From assembly GCF_022790535.1 (NCBI RefSeq), contig NZ_LOHG01000018.1, positions 1 through 36,015 of the forward strand: a stretch of 36,015 bases of DNA. The letters are read 5' to 3'. This DNA comes from Pseudomonas maioricensis (GTDB taxonomy: Bacteria > Pseudomonadota > Gammaproteobacteria > Pseudomonadales > Pseudomonadaceae). This document shows, one piece after another, positions 24,989 through 32,319 of this stretch (position 1 is the stretch's first letter; each line of letters starts with the position of its first letter). Below the pieces are notes generated by a model that ran no database searches, was not told the DNA's origin, and saw only the letters and a list, made by a program, of their open reading frames with translations. Made by a program: the position numbers and the translations under genes.

Positions 24989-25977
24989 TGGCCCGACTGA
25001 ATATGTCCCTCTCCGGTCGCCGCCTGCCGCTGCCCGCGATGATGACCGCCGTATTATTGCTGGGCTTCTCCAGCACTGCGGTACAGGCTGCTTCGGCAGT
25101 GATCACCGGCAAAGACGGCTGGTTGTTTCCGGCCTGGGAAAGCCTGAACAAAGTCGACAATGCCGGTACCACCCGCAGCATCGCGCTGATCAAGGATGTG
25201 CAGCAGCAACTTGAGCGCAACAAGATCGCTCTGGTGGTGCTGGTCGTGCCCATGAAAGCGCCGTTTTATGCGCAGCGCCTGCCCGCCGATCAGCCGCTGA
25301 AACCTGCCGTGGCGCAACGTTACGAGCAATTGCAAGGCGCGATGCACAAGGCTGGTCTGACCACGCTGGACATCAAGCCGATCCTGCAGCAAACCGAACA
25401 CGGTGATCAAACGGCGTTCTACCGCGCCGACTATCACTGGACGGCCTGGAGTGCCGAGAACACGGCTGATGCCACGGCAAACCTGATCAAGCAGCGCTAT
25501 ACGTTGCAGGGCGAGCCCGGTGGCGGCGCCGTACTCGGTGAGTGGTTCGACAAGCGAGCGTTTGGCGATCTGGCCAGTAACTTCCTGCCTGCGGTCAAGC
25601 GCAAAGCCATTGGCCGGGACATCTACACCGTGCGTCATCAGGTGGAAAAAGACTTGTTGATCGACGATGCACCTGCGCCCGTTCATGTGATTGGCAACAG
25701 CTTTGTACAGCCTTATCTGGGCTTCACGCAGAAGCTGTCCAACGCGCTGGACCGACCGGTGACGCTGACCTGGAACCCGGGAGATGTCGGACCTTGGGCC
25801 ACCCTGCTGCAATACTTGCAGTCAACGGATTTTGCCCAGCAGAAACCTCAGGTGATCGTATGGCAATTCAACGAAGGCCAGTTTCATCAAGGCCCTGATG
25901 CGTCGGCCAACTGGAACGCCAAAGGCGTGGTTTCGTTGAGCCAGTGGCATCAGCGCATCAACAAGGCGCTACCGTGA
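24985..25977 (+). CDS. AlgJ/AlgX-like SGNH O-acetyltransferase
   Basis: A 330-residue periplasmic protein with an N-terminal signal or anchor (about residues 14-36, cleavage near VQA/ASA). It opens with ITGKDGWLFPAWESL, the standard start of the AlgJ/AlgX domain. The catalytic DxH is in RADYHWTAW (D149, H151) and the nucleophilic serine in VIGNSFVQP (S239), matching the Asp-His-Ser triad of alginate acetyltransferases. It probably moves acetyl groups onto the polymer in the periplasm. No MBOAT (AlgI-like) acetyl carrier is encoded in the operon. The start overlaps the AlgF-like stop, and its own stop overlaps the next start, so the genes are translationally coupled. Confidence 0.8.
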   Translation: MMARLNMSLSGRRLPLPAMMTAVLLLGFSSTAVQAASAVITGKDGWLFPAWESLNKVDNAGTTRSIALIKDVQQQLERNKIALVVLVVPMKAPFYAQRLPADQPLKPAVAQRYEQLQGAMHKAGLTTLDIKPILQQTEHGDQTAFYRADYHWTAWSAENTADATANLIKQRYTLQGEPGGGAVLGEWFDKRAFGDLASNFLPAVKRKAIGRDIYTVRHQVEKDLLIDDAPAPVHVIGNSFVQPYLGFTQKLSNALDRPVTLTWNPGDVGPWATLLQYLQSTDFAQQKPQVIVWQFNEGQFHQGPDASANWNAKGVVSLSQWHQRINKALP

Positions 25978-26837
25978 GGATTACAGGTAGGCCGTTAAAC
26001 CGTGCGACTCTGACCGCTCTGCTGCTTGCAGCCATGATAGGGACAGGGATCGCCATGTTGATAGCAAACGCAGTTAAACCGTTGAATCCGGGAATCGTCG
26101 GTATGGTCTGGCAATCGGACAACGCCACGGTGGGCATCAAGGGAGACTGGCACAAACTCGGCGCACGGGAATTGCTGGTGCAGTGGACAGTCGTCGACGA
26201 TCAGGCGTTTGTTCCGGGTACTGGCTTGCCCGGCGTGCCGGTCATGCCTGACTGGGTACGGATCGGCAAAGAGCCCTGGGCCAAAGACGTTATCGTCGGT
26301 CTGGCCGGGTATTTCAGCGAGAATCGCTCACGGGATAACGTTGAGCAACTGGCTAAACTTTCAGAGCGCGTTGCCAAACTCTCTTTGCCGCTGAACGTCA
26401 CGGGCTACTATTTTCCAGCCGAAGTTGATCCCAGCTGGACAAAGGCCAAGGAGCTGCCTGCACTGCTGGCCAAACTGCCAAGGCCTTTATGGATCAGCGT
26501 TTACGACGGCGCCAATATCGGCCCTGCTGCTACGGCTGACTGGCTCAAGCAATGGCTACCCGACGACATCGGCGTGTTCTTCCAGGACGGCGTCGGCGTC
26601 TACGCCCGCACAGCCCCGGTGGCTCGCACCTATGCCGATGCGCTGCGCGACAGACTGGGCAAGGACCGCGTGCGAATCATCGCCGAAGCTTTCCGCCCGC
26701 AATACGGTGGCGGTTTCCGCTCAGCCACCGTAGATGAGCTCAAACCGCAGCTGGAAGCGTATGACGGCTACCCGCTGTACCTGTTCGACGGCCCGCACTA
26801 CGTGACGCCGGAGTTGGTGAAACAGCTGTTGAAATGA
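25974..26837 (+). CDS. YbcH/DUF4434-like TIM-barrel protein, membrane-anchored
   Basis: A 287-residue protein started at the GTG at 25974, which overlaps the previous stop (GTGA); the frame is open further back but only over the neighbour. A single N-terminal hydrophobic segment (about 9-33) anchors it or directs export. The rest fits a glycoside-hydrolase-like barrel: GIVGMVWQSDN, ARELLVQWTVVDD, VIVGLAGYFSEN, VTGYYFPAEVD, LWISVYDG, VFFQDGVGVY and RIIAEAFRP. E in PAEVD and D in FQDG are candidate catalytic residues. This pattern recalls E. coli YbcH, encoded next to nfrAB. A hydrolase or polymer-trimming role is an inference. It is the last gene of the operon. Confidence 0.65.
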   Translation: MRITGRPLNRATLTALLLAAMIGTGIAMLIANAVKPLNPGIVGMVWQSDNATVGIKGDWHKLGARELLVQWTVVDDQAFVPGTGLPGVPVMPDWVRIGKEPWAKDVIVGLAGYFSENRSRDNVEQLAKLSERVAKLSLPLNVTGYYFPAEVDPSWTKAKELPALLAKLPRPLWISVYDGANIGPAATADWLKQWLPDDIGVFFQDGVGVYARTAPVARTYADALRDRLGKDRVRIIAEAFRPQYGGGFRSATVDELKPQLEAYDGYPLYLFDGPHYVTPELVKQLLK

Positions 26838-26867
26838 GGCTGGCAAATCAGCCGGATTGCCAGGTCC

Positions 26868-26958
26868 TGTAGGAGTGAGCTTGCTCGCGATGGCGACAGG
26901 TCAGGCGAACACTTATCGACAGAAACATCGAATCGCGAGCAAGCTCACTCCTACAGAG
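26868..26958. repeat. REPIN between convergent transcription units
   Basis: Inverted REP arms: TGTAGGAGTGAGCTTGCTCG at the left and its complement CGAGCAAGCTCACTCCTACA at the right, with about 45 bases between. It lies between the end of the EPS operon and the end of the OprD gene and could terminate or insulate both transcripts. Confidence 0.85.
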
Positions 26959-26982
26959 TTCCGTTTTAAACCGTACTACTGA

Positions 26983-28236
26983 TTACAAAATCGATAACGG
27001 GTAGTTGATGATCAGGCGGTTTTCGTCGAACTCGTTGTTGCTGAAATCACGGCGCATGGTGGAGTTGCGCCACTTGAGATTGAGCTTCTTCAGGACGCCG
27101 CTCTGAATGGTGTAGGCCAGCTCGGTTTCCCGCGCCCATTCCTTGCCATCGGTGGTGGCTGACGTTCTGACGTTGTCGCCGCTGATGTAGCGGTTCATCA
27201 AGGTCAGGCCCGGGACGCCAAGCCCGGCGAAGTCGTAATCGTGGCGGACTTGCCAGGAGCGCTCTTCGGCGTTATCGAAGCTGGCGTTGTAGCTGTCGTT
27301 AGCCAGCGTACCGCCACTGGTGCCGTTGACCCGCATCCAGGTGTCGCCACTGACTTTTTGCAGGCCCACGTAGAACACATGAGCGCCATACTTGGCAGAG
27401 AACAATCCCGAATACGTCTTGTTATCCAGATTGCCAGCCAGCTCGCGCCCGTCTTCCCCGCCTTTGAAGAACCCCAGATTTGCCCCCAGCGTCCAGTCGC
27501 CCAACGGCTGGCTGTGCACCAATTGCAGGTATTGCTGGTTATAAACGTCTTTCAGCTCCGCGCCCCACACGCCGACCATGGTGCGATTCTGATTGAACTT
27601 GTACTCGCCGCCGACGAAGTTGAATCGATCAGACACACCACCACCGAAGTTCATGTCCTCCATGCTTGCGTCGTTACGTGGGCTGTTGCCCTGAAACTGG
27701 CCGCCATAAAGGGTCAGGCCATCGATTTCATTGGAGGTGATCTGCGCGCCCTGGAAGGTTTGAGGCAGCGAGCGGCCGTCATCCGAACGCAGGATCGGCA
27801 ATACCGGCATCCACTCCCCGACCTTCAATTCGGTTTTCGAGATCCGTGCCTTGCCCGCCACGGCCAGCCGACCGAAATCATCGGCCGGACGCCCGTCACT
27901 GTGGCGTGGCAACAACGCCGTACCGTAAGTACCGCCACCGCCGTCCAGCTTCACCGACCACATGCCCAATACATCAACGCCAAACCCCACCACGCCCTGA
28001 GTAAAACCGGACTTGGCATCCAGAATGAAACTCTGCGTCCATTCTTCGGCTTTGCTTTGCGGGTTAGTCGGGTCAACAAAGTTGCGATTGATATAGAAGT
28101 TGCGCAAGCCCAGAGTGACCTTGGCATCGTCAGCGAAACCCGCAGCCATTGCGCCACCCGGCGCGATCAACGACAGCCCCAGCGCCGTTGTGGTGAAACC
28201 GAGAACATTCGCTGCAAGGGTATTTAATTTAGCCAT
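26983..28236 (-). CDS. OprD-family outer membrane porin
   Basis: A 417-residue protein starting MAKLNTLAANVLGF. I chose the ATG at 28236 because GGGG lies upstream at suitable spacing, while the earlier in-frame ATG at 28251 has none. It has a signal peptide (cleavage near AMA/AGF), then the OprD pattern: FADDAKVTLGLRNFYINRNF near the mature start, WTQSFILDAKSGFTQG, GVDVLGMWSVKLDGGGG and a terminal barrel strand (RLIINYPLSIL). OprD porins pass small organic acids or basic amino acids across the outer membrane. It lies downstream of a TRAP transporter on the same strand, so both probably handle the same carboxylated substrate. Two strong hairpins separate it from dctP. Confidence 0.85.
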   Translation of the reverse strand: MAKLNTLAANVLGFTTTALGLSLIAPGGAMAAGFADDAKVTLGLRNFYINRNFVDPTNPQSKAEEWTQSFILDAKSGFTQGVVGFGVDVLGMWSVKLDGGGGTYGTALLPRHSDGRPADDFGRLAVAGKARISKTELKVGEWMPVLPILRSDDGRSLPQTFQGAQITSNEIDGLTLYGGQFQGNSPRNDASMEDMNFGGGVSDRFNFVGGEYKFNQNRTMVGVWGAELKDVYNQQYLQLVHSQPLGDWTLGANLGFFKGGEDGRELAGNLDNKTYSGLFSAKYGAHVFYVGLQKVSGDTWMRVNGTSGGTLANDSYNASFDNAEERSWQVRHDYDFAGLGVPGLTLMNRYISGDNVRTSATTDGKEWARETELAYTIQSGVLKKLNLKWRNSTMRRDFSNNEFDENRLIINYPLSIL

Positions 28237-28296
28237 TTTTGTTATCCCCATTTCAGTTGGACGAGCACAGTCATACGCGACCTGAAAAGGCCCGTA

Positions 28297-28320
28297 TTAC
28301 CGGTTCAACGTGGTTAACCG
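28297..28320. promoter_or_regulatory. Candidate operator upstream of the porin gene
   Basis: TTACCGGTTC (28297-28306) shares eight of ten bases with the palindrome TAACCGGTTA upstream of the TRAP genes, and a perfect GGTTAACC palindrome follows at 28312-28319. This may be a binding site for a common regulator. No regulator gene lies in the window. Confidence 0.3.
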
Positions 28321-28340
28321 TCACGGGATTTGCGTGACGG
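28318..28340 (-). terminator. Hairpin in the dctP-oprD interval
   Basis: A perfect eight-base stem CCGTCACG/CGTGACGG with a seven-base loop. It lacks a T tract, so it is a processing or weak termination signal at most. Confidence 0.4.
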
Positions 28341-28367
28341 GATTATGCGTATTTCACTTCAAACGGC

Positions 28368-28397
28368 GGCCATAAGCGGCACTGCCGACTTATGGCC
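28368..28397 (-). terminator. Hairpin just downstream of dctP
   Basis: A perfect nine-base stem GGCCATAAG/CTTATGGCC around a GC-rich loop, 14 bases after the dctP stop on the minus strand. It is probably a terminator, attenuator or mRNA-stabilising hairpin between the TRAP genes and the porin gene. No clear poly-T tract follows. Confidence 0.5.
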
Positions 28398-28410
28398 CTT
28401 CAGGCAGGAC

Positions 28411-29436
28411 TTATTGCCCGGCACGCACCTTGGCGATTTCGTCGTACATCAACTTCACCAGCTCGCCATCAAGTTTTTCCGAGTACTTCTTGATCACCGG
28501 CTGAACGCGCTCACGGAAACGATCTTTCTCTTCTGCAGAAATGTCGTTCACGGCTACGTTTTTTTGCTGTTCAAGATAACCACGGGCCTTGTCCATGCTG
28601 CTTGCAGTCACTTCACGTTGATACTGCTGAGCTTTTACCGCAGCGTCTTTAACCAGCTTCTTTTCATCGTCATTCAGCTTGTTCCAGGTTTTCTGGCCAA
28701 TGATGAAAGACTGCGGATTGAAGATATGCCCGGTCGTCGAGATGTACTTCTGCACTTCATAAAACTTGCTGCCCTGAATCACCGTCAGCGGGTTCTCCTG
28801 ACCGTCGATGACGCCCTGCTCCAGGCCGGTGTAGACCTCAGGGAAGGCCATGGCTACCGGATTTGCACCCAGCGCGTTGAAGGTGTCCAGATAGATCGGC
28901 GACTGGATCACGCGGATCTTCAGGCCCTGCATGTCTTCCAGCTTGTTGATCGGGTGCTTGCTGTTGGTCACGTTGCGAAACCCAAGGTCCCAGTAACCGA
29001 GGCTGACCAGCCCTTTGCTGTCCAGTTGCGCAGCGAGCTTCTGACCGACCGGGCCATCGATAACGGCGTGGGCCTCTTCGATGTTATTGAACAGGAACGG
29101 GAAGTCGAGCATGGCAAAGTCCGGCGCCTGGGCAGCCAGAATGCCGGAGTTCAGGACAGTCATGTCCAGGGTGCCGCCCTGCAACGCGGAAACCGTCACG
29201 ACGTCACCGCCCAGAGTGCCCCCCGGAAACAGCTTGACCTTGATCTTGCCACCGCTGCTTTGCGCCAGCAGCTCGGCGAACTTCTGAGCCCCCTGCCCCT
29301 GTGGATGTTCCTGTACGTTCTGGAACGCGAAGCGCAGCGTGCGCTCACGAATTTCAGCCGCATGGCTGGCCATGCTGCCCAGCAGCAGACCTGTGGCGCA
29401 GGCCCCGGCCAGCAGGGTTTTCATCAGTTTTTGCAT
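28411..29436 (-). CDS. dctP: TRAP transporter substrate-binding protein DctP
   Basis: A 341-residue periplasmic binding protein. I chose the ATG at 29436 (MQKLMKTLLAG) because GGAGAG lies just upstream and a clean signal peptide follows (cleavage near SHA/AEI). Family features are RTLRFAFQNVQEHPQGQGAQ, KVKLFPGGTLGGD, the NVTNSKHPINKLEDMQGLKI segment with R in IRV (the carboxylate-binding arginine lies in this region), and GLEQGVIDGQENPL. The substrate is an organic acid; sequence style suggests a sugar acid or uronate, but that is not proven. It delivers ligand to the DctQM pair encoded upstream, 52 bases away. Confidence 0.85.
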   Translation of the reverse strand: MQKLMKTLLAGACATGLLLGSMASHAAEIRERTLRFAFQNVQEHPQGQGAQKFAELLAQSSGGKIKVKLFPGGTLGGDVVTVSALQGGTLDMTVLNSGILAAQAPDFAMLDFPFLFNNIEEAHAVIDGPVGQKLAAQLDSKGLVSLGYWDLGFRNVTNSKHPINKLEDMQGLKIRVIQSPIYLDTFNALGANPVAMAFPEVYTGLEQGVIDGQENPLTVIQGSKFYEVQKYISTTGHIFNPQSFIIGQKTWNKLNDDEKKLVKDAAVKAQQYQREVTASSMDKARGYLEQQKNVAVNDISAEEKDRFRERVQPVIKKYSEKLDGELVKLMYDEIAKVRAGQ

Positions 29437-29488
29437 GTCACTCTCCATATTGTTTTTAGAAGTCGAGTTACGGGAATGCACACCGGTA

Positions 29489-30769
29489 TCAGCCGGTGAA
29501 AAACTTCAACGGTACAAGCACCAGCGAAGGGAACAGCACCAGCAGAAACAGCACAACAAACTGGGCCAGCATGAACGGCCAGACACCGCGAATGATTTCA
29601 TCCATGCTGATTTTGGAAACACCACACACCACGTTCAGCACCGTTCCCACAGGGGGCGTAATCAACCCGATGGCGCAATTGATCATGAACAGCACGCCGA
29701 AATACACCGGGTCGATACCGGCCATGACCACAGCAGGCATCAGCACCGGGGTCAGCAGCAGGATGGTCGGGGTCATGTCCATGGCCGTACCGACCACAAT
29801 CACCAGCAACATGATGACGATCAGCAATATCGTCTGGTTGTCCATGAACGGCTCAAGCACGCCAGCCAGTTGGTCCGGCAGTTCGGCAATGGTCACCAGC
29901 CACGACGAGACCATGGCGGCAGCGACCAGAAACATCACCACAGAAGTCGTTTTCGCGGAGGCCAGAATCAGGTCGTACAACTGATTGATCTTGATTTCCC
30001 GGTAGATCACCAACGCAACAAACAGCGAGTAAACCGCGGCGACCACTGCGGCTTCTGTGGGTGTAAAAATCCCGAACTTCAGGCCGAAGACGATGATCAT
30101 CGGCAAACCCAGTGCCCATAGCCCTTCGATCAGGGTGCGCATGACTTGCGCCGCGCTTTGTTTTGGGGGCGGCTCGATATTTTCCTTCCGGGAAACGAAC
30201 CACCACGCCACTGCCAACGATGCACCGAGCATCAGCCCCGGCACGATACCGGCCAGAAACAGCTTGGAGATCGAAACGCCGGACGCGACACCAAACACGA
30301 TGAAACCAATACTCGGCGGAATCACCGGCGCGATAATGCCGCCGGCCGCGATCAACCCCGCCGAGTGAGCACGGTTGTGCCCGGCACGCACCATCATCGG
30401 CACCAGCAATGCTGCAAGCGCTGCAGCGTCGGCCACCGCGGAACCCGACAGCGATGCCAGCAAGCACGACGCAAGAATGGCCACGTAACCCAGACCACCG
30501 CGCTTATGCCCCACCAACGCCATGGCAATGTTGACGATCCGTTTGGACAGACCGCCCGCATTCATGATTTCGCCCGCCAGCATGAAAAACGGCACGGCCA
30601 TCAAGGGAAAACTGTCAGCGCCGTTGAGCAGGTTCTGCGCAATGATCTGGGCATCGAACAGGTCGAGTTGCACCATCAGGGCGACACTGACCAGCAGTAA
30701 AGCGAACGCGATTGGAATGCCCAGCGCCATGGTGCCAATCAACGAACCGAGAAAAATAACCAGAGTCAT
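29489..30769 (-). CDS. dctM: TRAP transporter large permease DctM
   Basis: A 426-residue inner membrane protein with about 12 hydrophobic segments. It shows DctM signatures: GIPIAFALLL near the start, PLMAVPFFMLAGEIM, SGSAVADAAALAALLVPMM, AGGIIAPVIPPSIGFI and DMTPTILLLTPVLMP, with LGLI-type TPP (ITPPVGTVLN) near the end. It forms the sodium-coupled transport channel. Its ATG overlaps the stop of dctQ by four bases, so the two are translationally coupled. Confidence 0.9.
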   Translation of the reverse strand: MTLVIFLGSLIGTMALGIPIAFALLLVSVALMVQLDLFDAQIIAQNLLNGADSFPLMAVPFFMLAGEIMNAGGLSKRIVNIAMALVGHKRGGLGYVAILASCLLASLSGSAVADAAALAALLVPMMVRAGHNRAHSAGLIAAGGIIAPVIPPSIGFIVFGVASGVSISKLFLAGIVPGLMLGASLAVAWWFVSRKENIEPPPKQSAAQVMRTLIEGLWALGLPMIIVFGLKFGIFTPTEAAVVAAVYSLFVALVIYREIKINQLYDLILASAKTTSVVMFLVAAAMVSSWLVTIAELPDQLAGVLEPFMDNQTILLIVIMLLVIVVGTAMDMTPTILLLTPVLMPAVVMAGIDPVYFGVLFMINCAIGLITPPVGTVLNVVCGVSKISMDEIIRGVWPFMLAQFVVLFLLVLFPSLVLVPLKFFTG

Positions 30770-31329
30770 GGATGGGTTCTCTCAACAGGCGGTTGCTGGC
30801 TGTGGATCTGCTTGATTTCCTCGGAGGCGTCGCTGTCCGTGACCATTACCAGCTCGTCATCCGCCAGTTTGCCGGTCATCACCAGGTACAACTCATACAC
30901 CAGGATCGCCGCAGCGCTGGCACCAAACACCAACCCCGACGAGTAGAACAACGCCATGGATAAACCTGACGCGGGTGCGACCACGTCTATGTTGATGACC
31001 GCCTGCTGCCAACTGCCGATGAACACCAGCCAGCAGATGTAAAGCATCATCAGGTGCCCTACCACCAGGCAGAAACGCTTGCCACCAGCGGGCAAACGCC
31101 GGACCAGGCTGTCGAAACCCATATGGGCACGGTCTTTGAGCGCTACCAGCGCGCCGAGAAAGATCATCCAGACGAACAACCAGCGCGACAGCTCTTCCGA
31201 CACGCTGATGCCCGAGTTGAAGGCATAGCGCAGCACGACATTACCGAACACCAGCAAGAGCATGGCGATCATGCACAACACAATCAGCAGCTTGAGCAGT
31301 TTGAAGTACAGGCCGACTATTCTTTTCAT
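30766..31329 (-). CDS. dctQ: TRAP transporter small permease DctQ
   Basis: A 187-residue protein with four membrane helices (about residues 12-32, 47-63, 85-107 and 128-150). I chose the ATG at 31329 (MKRIVGLYFKLLK) because GAGGT precedes it; the frame runs back further without typical features. Motifs are NVVLRYAFNSGISVSEELSR and WMIFLGALVALKDRAHMGFD, the usual DctQ core. The C-terminus after about residue 155 is a hydrophilic tail (DSDASEEIKQIHSQQP), longer than usual. It is first gene of the TRAP operon. Confidence 0.85.
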   Translation of the reverse strand: MKRIVGLYFKLLKLLIVLCMIAMLLLVFGNVVLRYAFNSGISVSEELSRWLFVWMIFLGALVALKDRAHMGFDSLVRRLPAGGKRFCLVVGHLMMLYICWLVFIGSWQQAVINIDVVAPASGLSMALFYSSGLVFGASAAAILVYELYLVMTGKLADDELVMVTDSDASEEIKQIHSQQPPVERTHP

Positions 31330-31815
31330 TATTGATACCTCGCAGAAACCCTGAACCCGACGCAATGAGCGTAGCGCGGCGAAGGCAACTACCGGTCTGG
31401 CGCTGACTGAGATGTGGTGCACACGCAGATATCGCGCAAGATCAAACAAGCAACAGATGGTTGCGTGACGGGGAATTCGAAGATGAACAATTGCGGCCGC
31501 ATGAGGGTGTCTCCATTGTTTTTATTGTTCCTCGGCACTGATGGCCAAGGTTTATGAGATGGAAAATGTACTAACCGGTTAATTCGGTCAATATCAAAAA
31601 ATTAACCTGTTCGGGCATTTGCGAGACAGAGCGCACTTAGATTTATCGCAAAAATCTTCGAAAAGTAAGCCATCAAGCTCCATCAGCAGCAAAAAACCGG
31701 ATAAATGCTTTATCTGAACGACCAGCAATGAAAAACAAAAGCGTGCGATTATCGATTATTTTCTGATTAATTCAGCCCTCTACCGTTATCAGTGTCCTCG
31801 CTCAGGAGGTTGTCC
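31330..31815. other. Divergent promoter region between dctQ and the Nudix gene
   Basis: About 485 bases without a convincing gene. From about 31550 to 31790 it is AT-rich, with several possible promoter elements. It includes the palindrome at 31572-31581. Confidence 0.5.
31572..31581. promoter_or_regulatory. Candidate operator TAACCGGTTA
   Basis: A perfect ten-base palindrome with a central CG, the shape of LacI/GalR-type operators, about 240 bases upstream of dctQ. A similar sequence lies upstream of the porin gene at 28297-28306. Confidence 0.35.
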
Positions 31816-32244
31816 ATGCTCAAACATTCGCCGTTCTCCGGAGCCAAAATCGCCCTCCTCAGCGAAGGTCAGATATTGATCTATCTGCGCGATGACAAAA
31901 CCGACATCCCCTGGCCAGGACTATGGGACCTCCCCGGCGGCGGTCGCGAAGGCAATGAAACACCGCTGGAATGCGCATTACGCGAAACAGAGGAAGAGTT
32001 CGGATTGACGGTTGACCCCACTAGCGTGGTCTGGACGCGGGTTTACCCCGGCCAGGGGGCAAATGGCCTGGACACCTGGTTCTATGTCGCCGAAGTACCG
32101 CCCGGCACTTTCGCCACTTTGCGTTTCGGCGATGAGGGCCAGCGCTGGGAGGTCACGACAGTAGAAGCTTTTCTATCTAATAGCAGCGCCATAAAGCACT
32201 TTCAGCAGCGACTAAGGGAGTACCTGCTTCAAGTCAGCTTTTAA
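31816..32244 (+). CDS. Nudix hydrolase
   Basis: A 142-residue enzyme. I chose the ATG at 31816 because CAGGAGG lies six bases upstream. The full Nudix box is present: G42 x5 E48 x7 R56 E57 ... E60 E61 x G63 (GGREGNETPLECALRETEEE, then FGL), which binds the metal and catalyses hydrolysis of nucleoside-diphosphate-linked compounds. The WPGLWDLPGGG lead-in is typical of MutT-like house-cleaning members. The exact substrate cannot be told. It stands alone, divergent from the TRAP operon. Confidence 0.9.
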   Translation: MLKHSPFSGAKIALLSEGQILIYLRDDKTDIPWPGLWDLPGGGREGNETPLECALRETEEEFGLTVDPTSVVWTRVYPGQGANGLDTWFYVAEVPPGTFATLRFGDEGQRWEVTTVEAFLSNSSAIKHFQQRLREYLLQVSF

Positions 32245-32319
32245 CGCACTAAAGTGATACTGGCGGCTGATGCAAGTTGCGCATAACATGCCGTGATTCC
32301 ATATAGCCAGATATCACCC

